DNA of 64,000 nt from Sipunculus nudus (Eukaryota; Annelida; Sipuncula; Golfingiida; Sipunculidae). The stretch spans positions 84,964,142-85,028,141 of the forward strand of contig CM049306.1 in NCBI GenBank assembly GCA_026874595.1. Direction: 5' to 3'. The notes beneath the pieces were generated by a model that was not told the origin of the DNA, ran no database searches, and saw nothing but the letters and a program-made list of their open reading frames with translations. This document shows positions 60,787 through 64,000 of the stretch, in pieces. Positions within the stretch are counted from its first letter, which is position 1; each line of letters starts with the position of its first letter. A program made the translations under genes and the position numbers.

Positions 60787-63079
60787 GTAAGCGTCATCTC
60801 AGCAGACCTGGGCTTGACGTTAACTTATGAAATTACTTGCCAGTCAGGTTTTCATGTGCCCTTCATTAATTTTTAATTGTCCTACAAAAATTAGTGAGTG
60901 CAGCAACAAACTCAAAGTGTGTGCCACATGATTGTGTTGCATCTTATTTTACATGTTAGACAACAGACTTGTTGAGATGTGAGGTTCTTAATAAAATTTC
61001 TCTTTAGTATTTGAACAGATAAAATTACAAGTAATTTAGGATAGTGGTATTATCAAAATGATTTGATTTCTACAAAATAGAAAATGGGTAACTGAAGAAA
61101 AAAAGCAGTCAGACTTCAGGGTAAAGGTTTATGTTGGACCCACTTGCCCTGATGTTACCTTACCACCATTTTCTAGAACTTTCACTTGCCCTGAGCAAGC
61201 AGTTAACTGTAACTGTCGAGCCCCGCACTATTTTACATTACCACACACAGCAGTAGAGCTTAGGTAGATAGCAAACTGTGGACTCCAGCACTCGATAGGT
61301 ACAACCAGACTTTGAGACAAACACTGGTTACAATCTACAGGGGGACATTTAAAGTAAACAGAATCACAAAATGGGCATTTTAACATCTTTTGATATAAAT
61401 TTCCAGTGTGGTGCGTAAAATAGTGGAATGAAGGCATAATGGTTTTACATTCAATTTAATGAGCAAGGTCACATTATTTAGCAGTTGGGGGGGGGGGGGG
61501 GGAATTATGAAAACTAAGTTCTAAAATTGTGGAATTATATTTTGAGTGTTTTGTAATAAATATATATTAATATGTCATAAATTTCAGTCTATGAACATAT
61601 AAATATTTGTTTGTTTTATTATATATCAATGTTGGACCATGTTTTTATTACAATTTATTACAGGTAGTACATGGGGGAGGGAACTGGAGGGGTATCCCCC
61701 ATCCAAATTGAGAATGCAATGTAAAGAGGACATTTTGAGGCACTTTTCACAAATAAATATGAGGATTTTCTGTTCCTTAGAAACTGTTTATAAATATAAA
61801 TATTTATATTTCTTCAAACTTGGGACATAAAATTTCAGTATGTTGATGTCAATGGCGAAAAGGTGCATCTAAGTTTATATTTTGCAAAATATTATATTTT
61901 AAATGTAATGCTCGGGGTAAAATAACTGTTATGTTGAAGTCTTATGTTAAACTTAGCATTTTCCTTCTCATTTGGTCTCCGCAGCACACAGGACTCGGCA
62001 GAGTTTAGACTGTGAGTTTGAGTACCTTTATCAGCAGAGGAGCCATGAAATTGTTAACAAACGACCCCAAATTGTTTACAGTTCTTTTTGGGGGTTCCTC
62101 TGTGTTATATTACAAAAAGACTCCATCCCTCATTATGGAAATATTTGGATACTATATCCTAACCAAGCAAATCACACAGCTGTTCATTAATATCCTCAGC
62201 TAATGAATTTCAAAGTAATAAACTGTAGATAATTTAAATAATATCTAATTGTTAATTAATAAAAAAGAAATTTGAAAAATGAAAAAGGAATCACAAAAAT
62301 ATGGAAAATAAATAGATAAAACCCACACTTGATTGGTCAGAAATGGGCCTCTGAATTGCTAAGGGGTATTCGATTCAATTCAGTTATCCATTATTGCCTT
62401 TTGATTCAATTCTCGATTTGATTATAGTATACACTCACAATATTCTGTCAGAGACTTGTGTCTGCTAAACTACTGTTTTCATCCCAAGTGATGCTATAAG
62501 CTTAATATTATTATATACCTGTGAATTTATGCAGTAATAAAGTAATATTAAAAGGCTGAGTTGACATGGGCCAAGTTCATTTGCGTATTTTCTGATAGAT
62601 TGCACTGTGATAGACTGTTCAAGAAATAATGTAGATTCCTCAGGATGAATGGGAAAATAACACACTGTGTTTTTCTTAGCAATACCAAAACAAGGCATTT
62701 GTTATGTGAAGCCACAGAAGAATTGCATGACAATGGTTAAGTGCCAACACCATCAGTTATAATAAACATTATACTGTATGTCTGGTAGTGGTAAAATATA
62801 TATTAAGAGAATCAGACAGTGGTGTTTGGTTGCTTTTCCATAAAAAGGCGATAAACCCAGATGCCACCTGGTAATTCTTTCATTAACTGCAGAACTTAAC
62901 TGTTACACCATGAGAAATTTAACTGAAATTGGTACTGCTACCACTGAGATATTACAATCAAAAAGCTTTTAGTTTTCTCTAGGACATCTGATATATGTTC
63001 AGTTAAATGAGACAACTAACATGACAAAGAGAAATGAATAACATGTCCATATTGGTAAGGAATCATGGCCATAAAGCTA
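60787..63079. other. Downstream of exon z, unique sequence
   Basis: I looked for the family's C-terminal exon here and did not find it. A 16-17 bp G-run lies at about 61487-61502. An acceptor-like CCGCAG at 61980-61985 is followed after seven codons by a stop and does not match the family. Confidence 0.55.
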
Positions 63080-64000
63080 CACAGTAATATGATGTTTATC
63101 ATGAGCCACCTCCAAACACATACACAATCACTACCAGGTCCAATATAGAGCACTCCAAGCAGATAACAGTCAGTATTATGTTTAATATGGATCACCTCTA
63201 TGTAGATGCAGTCAATATCTTGTGTTATATGGTTCACCTCCATCCAGATAAACAGTCAGTATCATGTTTAATATTGATCACCTTCTATAGATTCAAAGTC
63301 AGTATCATGTTTAATATAAATCACCTCATATAGATACACAGTCAGTATTATGTTTAATATGGATCAGCTTCCTATAGATACAAAGTCAGTATCATGTTTA
63401 ATATGGATCACCTCCTATAGATACACAGTCAGTATTATGTTTAATATGGATCACCTCCTGTAGATACACAGTCAATATCATGTGTAATATGGATCACCTT
63501 CTATAGATACACAGTCAGTATTATGTTTAATATGGATACCTCCAAACAGATACACAGTCAGTATCATGTGTAATATGGATCACTTCCAAGCAGATAACAG
63601 TCAGTATCATGTTTAATATGGATCACCTCCTATAGATACACAGTCAGTATTATGTTTAATATGGATCACCTCCAAACAGATACACAGTCAGTGTCATGTG
63701 TAATATGGATCACTTCCAAGCAGATAACAGTCAGTATTATGTTTAATATGGATCATCTCTATGAAGATATACAGTCAATATCATGGGTAATATTGATCAA
63801 ATAAATGCTGTTAAACAGTTAATATCATGTGGAATATGGATCAACTCCATATAAATAATCATACACAATCAATTTCATGTGTAATATGGATCACCTCCAT
63901 GTAGATACACAGTCAATATCAATTTCATGTTTAATACGGATCACTTCCAAGCAGATACACAGTAAATATCATGTGTAATATGGACCACCTCCATGTAGAT
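63080..64000 (+). repeat. 43-bp satellite/minisatellite, runs off the window
   Basis: About 20 units built on ATACACAGTCAGTATCATGT and TTAATATGGATCACCTCC. Neighbouring AGTCAG landmarks at 63384 and 63427 give the 43-bp period. Several unit types alternate (CTATAGATA, AAACAGATA, AAGCAGATA), suggesting higher-order structure. Confidence 0.93.

Larger units (their letters stand above)
55518..58812 (+). mobile_element. Family-B rolling-circle-like element, copy 2
   Basis: TTATGCGATGGCGCAGCGTC (55537 on) and the following GTCC-rich tract match family-B copy 1 near its 5' end, though the extreme end is decayed. The 3' end is intact: GCACAGGTTC (58780-58789), stem-loop AGGCCTGTAGGCCT (58795-58808), TTGTT. 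GGTGGCGCCACC lies at 56001-56012. A hairpin-AGATACTATG type element with a large array is nested inside. Confidence 0.7.

Noticed and set aside
58981-59005. Functional 5S rRNA gene
   Set aside because: Only about 25 bp resemble 5S rRNA; the rest of the gene is absent.
61980-62010. Acceptor-like site that could open a terminal GRIPAP1 exon
   Set aside because: It would encode only seven residues before a stop and shows no likeness to the family's conserved C-terminus.
62640-62690. CCTCAG followed by a short open frame, as a possible last exon
   Set aside because: About eleven codons in phase 0 with no similarity to the expected sequence.
63080-64000. CRISPR-like array
   Set aside because: Units are contiguous and diverged with no unique spacers, and the DNA is eukaryotic; it is a minisatellite.

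Overview
This is a window of animal nuclear DNA: AT-rich, intron-rich and dense in repeats. The repeat style (elements opening with GTCC/GTCT tracts, internal tandem arrays, many small fold-back elements) and the divergence of the one host gene suggest a lophotrochozoan, most likely a bivalve or other mollusc. That placement is an inference; no species-level marker is visible.

The only host gene I can support is on the + strand. It is an orthologue of GRIPAP1 (GRASP-1), a long coiled-coil Rab4 effector of recycling endosomes. I recognise 26 internal coding exons from 4220 to 60786, all with AG/GT borders and compatible phases. Together they make 2379 nt, exactly 793 codons. The first coding exon (about a dozen residues) and the last (a few tens of residues) were not found and are probably outside the window. 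Exons 1-21 sit in compact introns (4.2-17.7 kb). Exons 22-26 are spread over 43 kb, because introns 21 (18.5 kb) and 25 (18.0 kb) are swollen with mobile DNA.

Region by region. 1-2772: 3' half of a Ty3/Gypsy LTR retrotransposon (broken RT-RNase H, polypurine tract, 1.25-kb LTR) with no integrase after RNase H. 4220-17716: compact part of GRIPAP1, with MITEs, a duplicated exon-like unit and a tandem repeat that copies a splice donor. 17717-36236: intron 21, holding a dimeric higher-order repeat array, a broken Tigger/pogo transposase, several rolling-circle-like elements and a quieter 2.5-kb stretch that could hold regulatory DNA. 36237-42634: exons 22-25 with another large element between 23 and 24. 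42635-60631: intron 25, almost wholly nested or tandem mobile elements, a MITE carrying CRE and NF-kB-like motifs, and a broken secreted-type Cys-rich reading frame. 60787-64000: unique sequence, then a 43-bp satellite that runs off the window.

The most interesting theme is a set of long non-autonomous elements with one shared layout: a fold-back 5' end, a (GTCC/GTCT)-rich or GC-rich tract, a core that may hold tandem arrays, a 3' copy of the 5' end in inverted orientation, and a terminal stem-loop followed by (C)TTGTT. This looks like Helentron/HINE-type rolling-circle elements. Two families can be defined by their own termini. Two elements abut head to tail, one copy appears to have read past its own end, and several otherwise different families carry the same 12-bp palindrome GGTGGCGCCACC.
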